Positions 33,631 through 40,504 of a stretch of DNA of 64,000 nt are shown here, piece by piece. The stretch lies in the NCBI GenBank assembly GCA_017436955.1, contig JAFSCD010000003.1, positions 124,001 to 188,000 on the forward strand, given 5' to 3'. The stretch is from Oscillospiraceae bacterium (GTDB taxonomy: Bacteria; Bacillota; Clostridia; Oscillospirales; Oscillospiraceae). The stretch's first letter is position 1. Each line of letters opens with the position of its first letter. The position numbers and the translations under genes were made by a program. The notes beneath the pieces are model-generated. The model made no database searches. It had not been told where the DNA came from and saw only the letters and a list, made by a program, of their open reading frames with translations.

Positions 33631-34170
33631 TTAGAATCTTCCGTAGGGATCAGGCAGCCGCTTGGGCTCGGGATAGGTCACGTCCTTGGTATCCACGGTG
33701 ATGGAAGCGATCTTCTGCTCCTCCACGGGACGGTCCTGCATACCAGTTCTGGTAGATGCGATGGCGTCCACCACCTCCAGACCGGAGGTGACCTTTCCAA
33801 ATGCCGCGTACTGACCGTCCAGATGCTTGGCATCGGCGTGCATAATAAAGAACTGGGAGCCGGCAGAGTTAGGGGAGGAGGAGCGTGCCATGCTCAATAC
33901 GCCACGCTTATGCCGCAGCTCATTCTTCACACCGTTGAAGAAGAACTCACCCTTGATGCAGTAGCCGGGACCACCCATACCGGTGCCTTCCGGACAGCCG
34001 CCCTGGATCATAAAGCCGGGGATAACACGGTGGAAGATCAGACCGTCATAGTAATTATGATTGCACAGGTCAATAAAGTTATACACGCTCTGGGGTGCGA
34101 TATCGGGATACAGTTCGCCCTCGATCACGCCGCCGTTTTCCATCGTGATCTTAAAAGTAGGATTTGCCAT
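33631..34170 (-). CDS. ppiB: Peptidyl-prolyl cis-trans isomerase, cyclophilin type
   Basis: A 179-aa cytoplasmic cyclophilin. The catalytic and binding segments FHRVIPGFMIQGG, GVLSMARS, NSAGSQFFI and LDGQYAAFGKV are intact. It is just downstream of smpB. A GC hairpin (33599-33619) between its stop and tmRNA lacks a T-run and may be a processing site. Confidence 0.96.
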   Translation of the reverse strand: MANPTFKITMENGGVIEGELYPDIAPQSVYNFIDLCNHNYYDGLIFHRVIPGFMIQGGCPEGTGMGGPGYCIKGEFFFNGVKNELRHKRGVLSMARSSSPNSAGSQFFIMHADAKHLDGQYAAFGKVTSGLEVVDAIASTRTGMQDRPVEEQKIASITVDTKDVTYPEPKRLPDPYGRF

Positions 34171-34172
34171 TT

Positions 34173-34634
34173 TCAGTACCTCTCTCTCATTGCACGGTCA
34201 ATTTGCCGCTTCGCATCCCGCTCGGCAGCAGCTTGCCGCTTGTCATACAGTTTTTTACCCTTGCACAAGCCGACCTTCACCTTTACACGGCTGCCCTTAA
34301 AATAGACGCTTAAGGGGATCAGCGAATAGCCGTCCTGCTTCACCTTGCCGTACAGCCGCATGATCTCCCGTTTGTGCATCAGCAGACGGCGCGGTCTGCG
34401 AGAATCCGGGTTGAAGCGGTTGCCGTGGTCGTAAGGGGAGATGTGCATCTGATTGATGATCAGCTCGCCGTTCTTGATGCCGCACCAGGCATCCTTCAGA
34501 TTCAGTGTGCCGGCGCGGATGGATTTGACCTCGGTACCCATCAGCTCAATGCCGGCTTCCATCTCTTCTTCGATGAAGTATTCGTGGCTTGCTTCCCGAT
34601 TCCGGGCCATTACTTTAATTGATTCTGTTCCCAA
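34173..34634 (-). CDS. smpB: SsrA-binding protein SmpB
   Basis: Binds tmRNA and delivers it to stalled ribosomes, 153 aa. Typical segments: AGIELMGTEVKSIRAG, LNLKDAW, HISPYDHGN, GKKLYDKR and a basic tail. The TTG start at 34634 is chosen because GGAGGT lies 6 nt before it and the next residues match the family; the frame extends upstream only through the Shine-Dalgarno. SmpB, ppiB and the tmRNA gene are consecutive on one strand. Confidence 0.95.
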   Translation of the reverse strand: MGTESIKVMARNREASHEYFIEEEMEAGIELMGTEVKSIRAGTLNLKDAWCGIKNGELIINQMHISPYDHGNRFNPDSRRPRRLLMHKREIMRLYGKVKQDGYSLIPLSVYFKGSRVKVKVGLCKGKKLYDKRQAAAERDAKRQIDRAMRERY

Positions 34635-34658
34635 GGTCTCACCTCCGTTACGCAAAGT

Positions 34659-34687
34659 ATTATAACACAGCTGTCAAGCTAATCAAA
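34659..34687 (-). promoter_or_regulatory. Promoter for smpB
   Basis: Minus strand: TTTGAT (34682-34687), 17-bp spacer, TATAAT (34659-34664). It overlaps the end of the HAD gene. Confidence 0.65.
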
Positions 34688-35338
34688 CAGGAAATTCCCA
34701 AAGGCTTCCACACTATAGAAGGCAAAATCGCACAGTTCTTCCATTTCCGCGCAGACCTGCTTGAAGCTTTGCCGTCCCCAGCCAGCAAAGGCGATGGGGC
34801 TGCCGGAGGCTCTTGCCATACTGACAGCGAATTTCATATCGTCCACAACCAGCATTTCCTCCGGTTGGAAACCGAATTCCCGGCGGATCTGCGCCAGTGA
34901 CCAGGGGCTTGGCTTTCTTTTGTCCTCCGGCAGCTCCCAGCTGTAGATCAAGTCCGGCTCCAGACCGAAATGGGTTTGGTAATCCCGAAGGATGCTTTCC
35001 CGGGTAGACATTGACACGACGCAGATCTTGCCGCCGGCAGCACGGTAGCGATGCAGCAGCTCCTTAATGCCGGGAAAGGGCTCCGGAATGTGCGTCCGGG
35101 CATACTCCTGCCAGAATTGGTATTCCTGCTTCAGCTCCGCGGCATCCATACCGAACCGGGTCTTGCACATTTCCGTAAAGGACATTTTACTGCAATCGGC
35201 AATATACTCCGCCAGGGAATAGGCTGTTCCCGGGCGATACTGCTCCAGATAGCGGCAAAAGCAGGGATAATTGACCGTGGCTTCACTTTGCACCACGGTA
35301 TCATCGTGATCCAGCACAAGGCAGCGGTATTTCAGCAT
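34679..35338 (-). CDS. HAD-superfamily hydrolase
   Basis: A 219-aa phosphatase-like protein. Motif I LDHDDTV (DxDxT) is near residues 8-14, a helical cap at about 20-90, motif II VVSMST, a Lys in EDKRKPSP and motif IV VVDDMKFA. AAGGAG precedes ATG 35338, which lies inside the 3' end of the GNAT gene (38-nt overlap), so the two are translationally linked. Substrate unknown. Confidence 0.87.
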   Translation of the reverse strand: MLKYRCLVLDHDDTVVQSEATVNYPCFCRYLEQYRPGTAYSLAEYIADCSKMSFTEMCKTRFGMDAAELKQEYQFWQEYARTHIPEPFPGIKELLHRYRAAGGKICVVSMSTRESILRDYQTHFGLEPDLIYSWELPEDKRKPSPWSLAQIRREFGFQPEEMLVVDDMKFAVSMARASGSPIAFAGWGRQSFKQVCAEMEELCDFAFYSVEAFGNFLFD

Positions 35339-35828
35339 CGCGATTCTCCTTTTGTGTAGCGTAGTAGATGCAGCGGTGGGTTTTCCCACGGTACTGCACG
35401 GTGTCAGAGTAGGGAACAGGCTGCATTCCGCTTTTTTCCATTACCCGAAGGCTGGCATCGTTTCCCTCAAACGCACCGCAGATAACCTGCTGATAGCCCG
35501 CTTCAAGCAGCTGCGCGATCGCCAGTTTCAGCGCGGCGGTCATATAGCCCTTGTTGTGATGTTTCGGATGGATCACATAGCCCAGCTCGATTTTTCCGTC
35601 CTCTATCACTACATCGTTCAAAAAGCCGACGGCTTTTCCGTCCCAGCTGATGCAGCGGACAAATCGCTTTTCCTCCAGCGACAGTGCCTGTAATCTCTGA
35701 AACAGGGGAATGGCATCATTTTTCGCAGCAAAGTCCGGCAGCATATAGGTTTTATTTACGGCGCTGTCGGTCAGCATCTCCAAAAATGCTTCCTGATCGC
35801 CGTCGCGGATACTTCTCAATTCGATCAT
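35301..35828 (-). CDS. GNAT-family N-acetyltransferase
   Basis: A 175-aa acetyltransferase of the RimJ/RimL-like type. The acetyl-CoA loop is in IHPKHHNKGYMTAAL, and the later NDASLRVMEKSGM is typical. First gene of a two-gene operon with the HAD hydrolase. Acceptor substrate unknown. Confidence 0.87.
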   Translation of the reverse strand: MIELRSIRDGDQEAFLEMLTDSAVNKTYMLPDFAAKNDAIPLFQRLQALSLEEKRFVRCISWDGKAVGFLNDVVIEDGKIELGYVIHPKHHNKGYMTAALKLAIAQLLEAGYQQVICGAFEGNDASLRVMEKSGMQPVPYSDTVQYRGKTHRCIYYATQKENRDAEIPLPCAGSR

Positions 35829-35854
35829 AGCTACGCCGTCCTTTCTTTTTCCCC

Positions 35855-35883
35855 ATTATACCAAATATGAAAAGAACTGGCAA
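35855..35883 (-). promoter_or_regulatory. Promoter for the GNAT-HAD operon
   Basis: Minus strand: TTGCCA (35878-35883), 17-bp spacer, TATAAT (35855-35860). It is divergent from the dinB promoter, with 13 bp between the two -35 hexamers. Confidence 0.75.
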
Positions 35884-35896
35884 TATGAAAATCCTC

Positions 35897-35925
35897 TTGC
35901 ATTAGACGAACAAATGTGCTATAAT
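35897..35925 (+). promoter_or_regulatory. dinB operon promoter with SOS (LexA) box-like operator
   Basis: TTGCAT (35897-35902), 17-bp spacer, TATAAT (35920-35925). In the spacer, CGAACAAATGTGCT (35907-35920) matches the Gram-positive LexA consensus CGAACRNRYGTTYC at 12 of 14 positions. A repressor bound there would cover the promoter. Operator function is inferred. Confidence 0.7.
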
Positions 35926-35953
35926 AAAGAAAACGCGGAAAGGTGGTCGGAAT

Positions 35954-36217
35954 ATGAGCAATCAGCCCGTAGATGTAATATCTGTCTGCAGCGCCAATGG
36001 CGATATCCGGCCGCTGCGGCTGCGTATGGAGGATGAGCAGCATCAGCTGCTTCGGGTGGACATTGATGAGATCATCAGCGTCAAGCCCATCCAGTTCGTG
36101 GGTATCGAGGCGCAGATATTTCTGTGCAAGGCGCAGGTAGCAGGGAAGCAGTGGCTTTTCGAGCTGAAATATACCATTCGCACCCATAGCTGGTGCTTTT
36201 TCAGGAGGGTGTACTGA
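35954..36217 (+). CDS. Small conserved-type protein upstream of dinB
   Basis: An 87-aa soluble protein, mixed beta-rich composition, ending in an aromatic/basic tail (THSWCFFRRVY). I do not recognise its family by name. Its stop overlaps the dinB start by 1 nt (TGATG) and both share the SOS-like promoter. This resembles the Bacillus arrangement in which a small YolD-type protein precedes a Y-family polymerase, but sequence kinship to YolD is not evident. Confidence 0.75.
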   Translation: MSNQPVDVISVCSANGDIRPLRLRMEDEQHQLLRVDIDEIISVKPIQFVGIEAQIFLCKAQVAGKQWLFELKYTIRTHSWCFFRRVY

Positions 36218-37494
36218 TGACGCAGCGTGTGATTTTCCATGTGGATGCCAATTCCGCGTTCTTGAGCTGGTCGGCAGCCTACCGGGTCAAGGTATTGGGC
36301 GAGACCGAGGACTTAAGGGATATCCCCTCCGTGGTGGCAGGGGATAAGGAATCCCGGCACAGTATCATCCTGGCAAAGAGTGGTCCTGCAAAGAAATTCG
36401 GTATTCAAACCGGTGAGCCGCTGTTTCAGGCATTGGAAAAATGCCCCACATTGAAGGTGGTGCCGCCGGATTATCCGCTGTATGTGGAGGCCAGCCGCCA
36501 TTTCGTGCAGATGCTGCGGCAGTTCAGCCCCCAGGTGCAGCAGTATTCCATCGACGAAGCCTGGGTGGATATGACCGGTACGGAGCGGCTGTTCGGCAGC
36601 CCCAGACTGGCGGCGGAAAAGATGCGCCAGCGCATCAATGACGAGCTGGGTTTCACCGTCAATATCGGCATTTCCAGCAATAAGCTGCTGGCGAAAATGG
36701 CAGGCGATTTTGAAAAGCCCAACAAGGTACACACCCTTTTCCCCGAGGAAATGGAGGAAAAGATGTGGCCGCTGCCGGTGCGGGATCTGTTTTTGGTGGG
36801 TCCTGCCACGGAAAGAAAATTGAAAGTATACGGAATATACACCATCGGGGATCTGGCGAAAGCGGAGCTTTCCCTGCTGCGCAGGCGCTTTGGCAAACAC
36901 GGTGAGACCATCTGGCACTTTGCCAACGGGCGCAACGCCGACGCCGTCACCCCGGAGCCCCAGGAGAACAAGGGCTACGGAAATTCCATCACTACGCCCA
37001 AGGACGTGGTGACCACCGAGCATGCCCATCAGGTGCTTTTGAGCCTTTGCGAGACCGTTGCCGCCCGGATGCGCAAGGACGATAAGTGCGGTCGGTGCAT
37101 CAGCATCCATATTCGCAGCAACGATTTTTCCCACGCATCCCATCAGGCGGTACTCACCGGCGCCACCAATATCACCAGCGAGATATTTGAAGCTGCCTGC
37201 CGGGTCTTTGATGAGCTGTGGGATCGGGTCACACCGCTGCGGCAGCTGGGCGTGCAGATGACCCGGTTGACAGATGAGCCTTATCAGCAGTACGATCTGT
37301 TTTCCGGTATGAGCCCGGAGCGCTATGAGCGGAAGATCCGGCTGGACGAAACGGTGGATGCCCTGCGGGATAAATTCGGAGAGGAGATCATCCGCCGGGC
37401 GAAATTTGCCGGGGATCCCGACGGTCATATGGCCGGCGGTCTGGACAAAGCCCGACGCACCGGCGTCACAAAACCGGTACCGGACGAATTTTAG
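36217..37494 (+). CDS. dinB: DNA polymerase IV (Y family)
   Basis: Translesion polymerase, 425 aa. It starts FHVDANSAFLSW (first catalytic Asp), has YSIDEAWVDMT (catalytic DE), GISSNKLLAKMA and a helix-hairpin-helix region, then a little-finger domain. QQYDLFSG at about residue 358 is a likely beta-clamp binding motif. CAGGAGGG precedes ATG 36217; the open frame extends back to 36193 within the upstream gene. Confidence 0.94.
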   Translation: MTQRVIFHVDANSAFLSWSAAYRVKVLGETEDLRDIPSVVAGDKESRHSIILAKSGPAKKFGIQTGEPLFQALEKCPTLKVVPPDYPLYVEASRHFVQMLRQFSPQVQQYSIDEAWVDMTGTERLFGSPRLAAEKMRQRINDELGFTVNIGISSNKLLAKMAGDFEKPNKVHTLFPEEMEEKMWPLPVRDLFLVGPATERKLKVYGIYTIGDLAKAELSLLRRRFGKHGETIWHFANGRNADAVTPEPQENKGYGNSITTPKDVVTTEHAHQVLLSLCETVAARMRKDDKCGRCISIHIRSNDFSHASHQAVLTGATNITSEIFEAACRVFDELWDRVTPLRQLGVQMTRLTDEPYQQYDLFSGMSPERYERKIRLDETVDALRDKFGEEIIRRAKFAGDPDGHMAGGLDKARRTGVTKPVPDEF

Positions 37495-37548
37495 GGTGGA
37501 AATCCGGGCAAAAGTGCTGTATACTATCCCAAAAGGGGAGATGATGCC

Positions 37549-38016
37549 GTGTCCATCGTAACATTCTACCGGGGCGACCCGAAAAACGCGCCCAGGACCA
37601 CTATGCCTGCCCATCTGGGTGCCAACGTGATCCTGACCTGCAACGGTAAGCTGCTGCTGGAAAAGCGCCGTGACAGCGACACCTGGGGCTTGGTAGGCGG
37701 CGGCGTGAAGAAAACAGAGGAGCCGCTGCAGGCCATTACCCGGGAAATCTATGAGGAACTGGGCATCCGCGTGAAGAAGGAACAGCTGCGCAAGCTGGGT
37801 GTCTACGGTGAGCCGGGTCGCATCGCAGCCTACAAGGACGGCAGCGTATGGCGGATGGTGATCGTGGTATTCGGTCTTGCGCTGGATACAGAGCCGACGC
37901 TGCGCATCAGCGCCGAATCCAGAGAGCTCCGCTTTTTCAGCAAAGACGAGCTGAAGGATATCGACATCGTTATCACTCACAGCGATATTGTGGAGGATCA
38001 TTTTCTGAATCAATAA
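37549..38016 (+). CDS. Nudix hydrolase
   Basis: A 155-aa NTP-pyrophosphohydrolase-like protein. The Nudix box runs from GGVKKTEEPLQ to REIYEELGI (about residues 49-71) and matches GX5EX7REUXEEXGU. GTG start at 37549 with AAGGGGAG upstream. Substrate unknown. Its position after dinB suggests, but does not show, nucleotide-pool cleaning. Confidence 0.88.
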   Translation: MSIVTFYRGDPKNAPRTTMPAHLGANVILTCNGKLLLEKRRDSDTWGLVGGGVKKTEEPLQAITREIYEELGIRVKKEQLRKLGVYGEPGRIAAYKDGSVWRMVIVVFGLALDTEPTLRISAESRELRFFSKDELKDIDIVITHSDIVEDHFLNQ

Positions 38017-38019
38017 AGA

Positions 38020-38044
38020 AACGCCCTGCATAGCAGGGCGTTTT
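38020..38044. terminator. Terminator between the Nudix and lipoprotein genes
   Basis: AACGCCCTGC (38020-38029), loop ATA, GCAGGGCGTT (38033-38042), TT. Serves convergent genes. Confidence 0.85.
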
Positions 38045-38047
38045 GCA

Positions 38048-39112
38048 TTATTTTTCACTGTTTTTCCAGGCGATTTCCAGGGGCGCGTCCTCGTCCGCTC
38101 TATAGAACACAGCAGATTCTGTAACCAGGAAACACGTACTGTTATACATTCCGATATAAATATCTTTTTTTGCCAGGGTGGCGATCAGAGCTGCCTTTCC
38201 CGTTTCATCCGCTTCGTAAATATTTACCTTATTTCCTTCGATAACGGAATAGCACAGATTGGGGTAGATGTAGGAATCCTGGATCCAGGCATTTTCCATG
38301 AACAGCTTATCCACTCCGGTTTCGTTGTAACTGAAAAACTCCTCGCTTTCCCGCAGCAGAAAATACAGCTGCCCATTAACGGAGCGCAGTTCATCAAAAT
38401 ACAGGTCAGTAGCGGTGCCGTTTCGCTTGCTGCTGCCGTCACCTCTTACGAGGGAAGCTTCTTTTGTCTGTGTATCGAATTCGTAGATAGAGAATGTTTT
38501 TTCAGCGTGGTCAGTATAATAGCACCGTTCATCCAGGAAAACAAGATGGTAAAAATCTTCAAGGAAATCTTCCGTGATTCCCGTTTCGGGATCATACCGA
38601 ATAGCGCTGATTCCGCTGTCCTTGATATAGAACCAGCCATCGTGGATCATCATACCGCAGATTCCTGCATATGCGACATTGTAGCTATCAGGAAGTTCCC
38701 AAATGAGTGCGGACAAATAGTCAATACCAAAGTCCAGCTCGTAGATCTGCAGATCTGTGTAATAGTAGAAATGGTCTTCATACACAAATATGCCCCGAAC
38801 ATCTCCGGAGACCAGGAGTTCTTCCGTTTCTGTTGCGATATCCCAGCGATACAGATTGCCGTCGGCTATGTAATAGAACACATCCTTCCACTCGGTTATT
38901 TTGACAAGCCAGCTGTCAAAATACCAGTTCGGCAGGTCGATCTTTGCGTACCAGCGATCATTTTTGGAAGGCGTATCCGCAGGCGCTGTCGTGCCGCCCG
39001 TAGGGGAGGTAAGCTGCGTGGCTTCTGTCGGCGTTGTCTGCGGTGCTTCCGTGGATGCGCAGGCACCGAACAAAATTACGGACAACAGTATCCAGACTAT
39101 GCATTTTTTCAT
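38048..39112 (-). CDS. Lipoprotein, probable beta-propeller surface protein
   Basis: A 354-aa lipoprotein. Signal peptide with lipobox LFGAC, then a Thr/Pro-rich linker (about residues 22-52), then repeated blades with aromatic patterns such as DGNLYRWD, EDHFYYYTD, DGWFYIKD and NGQLYFLL, resembling DUF5050-like propellers. ATG 39112 has GAGGAG 8 nt upstream. Function unknown; attached outside the membrane. Confidence 0.82.
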   Translation of the reverse strand: MKKCIVWILLSVILFGACASTEAPQTTPTEATQLTSPTGGTTAPADTPSKNDRWYAKIDLPNWYFDSWLVKITEWKDVFYYIADGNLYRWDIATETEELLVSGDVRGIFVYEDHFYYYTDLQIYELDFGIDYLSALIWELPDSYNVAYAGICGMMIHDGWFYIKDSGISAIRYDPETGITEDFLEDFYHLVFLDERCYYTDHAEKTFSIYEFDTQTKEASLVRGDGSSKRNGTATDLYFDELRSVNGQLYFLLRESEEFFSYNETGVDKLFMENAWIQDSYIYPNLCYSVIEGNKVNIYEADETGKAALIATLAKKDIYIGMYNSTCFLVTESAVFYRADEDAPLEIAWKNSEK

Positions 39113-39144
39113 TGTTTGCACTCCTCAATTTATTCTGTAACTTG

Positions 39145-39173
39145 ATTATAATTGGCAGTTGCAGGCAAGTCCA
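39145..39173 (-). promoter_or_regulatory. Promoter for the lipoprotein
   Basis: Minus strand: TGGACT (39168-39173), 17-bp spacer, TATAAT (39145-39150). Confidence 0.6.
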
Positions 39174-39229
39174 GTTACAGATGTTTACAAATCAGCAAAA
39201 AATTCTAGTGAAAATTTTGAAATGTATAC

Positions 39230-39258
39230 TTGTATATTCATAAATTGTGTGTTATTAT
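39230..39258 (+). promoter_or_regulatory. Promoter for the OLE-type RNA
   Basis: TTGTAT (39230-39235), 17-bp spacer, TATTAT (39253-39258). Predicted transcription start is near 39265, at the beginning of the long non-coding stretch. Confidence 0.7.
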
Positions 39259-39264
39259 ACATTT

Positions 39265-39880
39265 TGACGGTGCAGTATCCTAGTCAGAACTGCCTCTTCC
39301 AGGTAGGGCCTAAAAATCCTATGAAGGGCACATCGATGAAGTCCCTGGTGTCTGCTTTTTACGCCCAGTTTAGGGTGGATGCTGGGGGTTAAGGATCCCG
39401 GGCGCGCTCCAATGGCATGGAGCATACGACCCGGTTTCCGTGGAGACCGGAAGCTTGTGCGACGAAGTTGAGAACTCCGCGTTTCGGAAGCCTCTTCGCG
39501 TACGAATCCGGTAAGAACCTGCAAAGTGGTGCACAGAATCGTGTGCTATGTGCAGTGTAGCCTGCCTTGAGTGAGTATGTTGGGAAAGATGACAAGCATC
39601 TGTTGCTACGGCCATAGCTTCAGGTGATAGCGCTTCTGGAAATCATCCTTGCAAAAGAGGCTAAGATTTGGTTTGTTCTGTAGTGGAAATCACCTAGGCT
39701 GTCGTAACTGGGCAAGCAGGGGATTACAGTACGGACTAAGTGGCTATCGGGTAGTCATGTTGGCGACACTTGAACATACGGATCAAACGGAAACGGCCTG
39801 TGCGGCAACGGCAGGTTCTGTATGGGGAAAACCAACCCGACCTAAGCCGTAAGATTTATCCTGTTTGCTACCGTCCCAAT
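39265..39880 (+). ncRNA. ole: OLE RNA (ornate, large, extremophilic)
   Basis: About 600 nt with no plausible ORF, its own promoter and many local complementarities (for example GCTCC/GGAGC at about 39409-39424 and GCTACGGCCATAGC at 39605-39618). It lies directly upstream of an OapA-type membrane-protein gene and dxs, the signature context of OLE RNA, which forms a membrane-bound complex with OapA in Firmicutes. The identification rests on size, context and partner, not on an alignment. Ends are approximate; no terminator is seen before oapA, so read-through or processing is expected. Confidence 0.82.
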
Positions 39881-39903
39881 TCACATATTAAGGAGAAATT
39901 CCT

Positions 39904-40488
39904 GTGTCTAAATCCGACCCAAGCACCGTAAAAAAGCAGAAAAGCGAGCATATCAAATGGGTAATAACCATCTTTCTCGTAACCATCTTCGTATCCGCGC
40001 TGATCGCGCTCATCTCCGAAGAGGTTATGGATGGCAGCTCTATTTTCGTGGCGTTTGTGATTCTGCTCATCATCGTTTTGATCGGTATTATCTTTGACAT
40101 TATCGGCGTTTCCGTTACATCAGCAGACGAAACACCCTTCCACGCCATGGCGGCACGTAAGGTGCCGGGCGCAAAAGAAGCCATCAATCTGCTGCGCAAG
40201 GCCGACAAGGTCAGCTCCATCTGCAACGACGTGGTAGGTGATATCTGCGGCGTTGTTTCCGGCTCTGCATCCGCTACGATCGCGGTGCAGGTGCTGCAGA
40301 ATTTTGAGTTTTCCTGGCCCCGTTTGGTCACACTGCTGATGTCGGCGCTGGTTGCCGGCCTTACCGTTGGCGGAAAAGCCATCGGCAAGAGTTTTGCCGT
40401 TAATTCCTCCACCAATATCGTCCACACCGTTGGAAAGATCCTTTATTGGCTGCACAGCTTCCCCCGGTTGGGAAAGAAAAAGAAATGA
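39904..40488 (+). CDS. oapA: OLE-associated membrane protein OapA
   Basis: A 194-aa protein with N-terminal membrane segments (about 18-38 and 46-68) and further ones at about 135-160. The centre has FDIIGVSVTSADETPFHAMA, then GAKEAINLLRKADKVSSICND and VVGDICGVVSGSA. The DVVGD portion fits the DxxxD motif described for OapA. Basic C terminus (KKKK). GTG start at 39904, 8 nt after AAGGAG. Known OapA binds OLE RNA and is tied to Mg, cold and alcohol stress. It precedes dxs by 16 nt. Confidence 0.85.
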   Translation: MSKSDPSTVKKQKSEHIKWVITIFLVTIFVSALIALISEEVMDGSSIFVAFVILLIIVLIGIIFDIIGVSVTSADETPFHAMAARKVPGAKEAINLLRKADKVSSICNDVVGDICGVVSGSASATIAVQVLQNFEFSWPRLVTLLMSALVAGLTVGGKAIGKSFAVNSSTNIVHTVGKILYWLHSFPRLGKKKK

Positions 40489-40504
40489 TAGGTTGTGTAT
40501 CGTT

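Noticed and set aside
33490-34305. 271-codon + strand frame over the ppiB region
   Set aside because: It is opposite ppiB and the tmRNA start; no start signal and no family resemblance.
39265-39880. Group II intron or RNase P RNA
   Set aside because: I found no domain V-like hairpin or maturase and none of the conserved RNase P core; the oapA-dxs context fits OLE RNA better.
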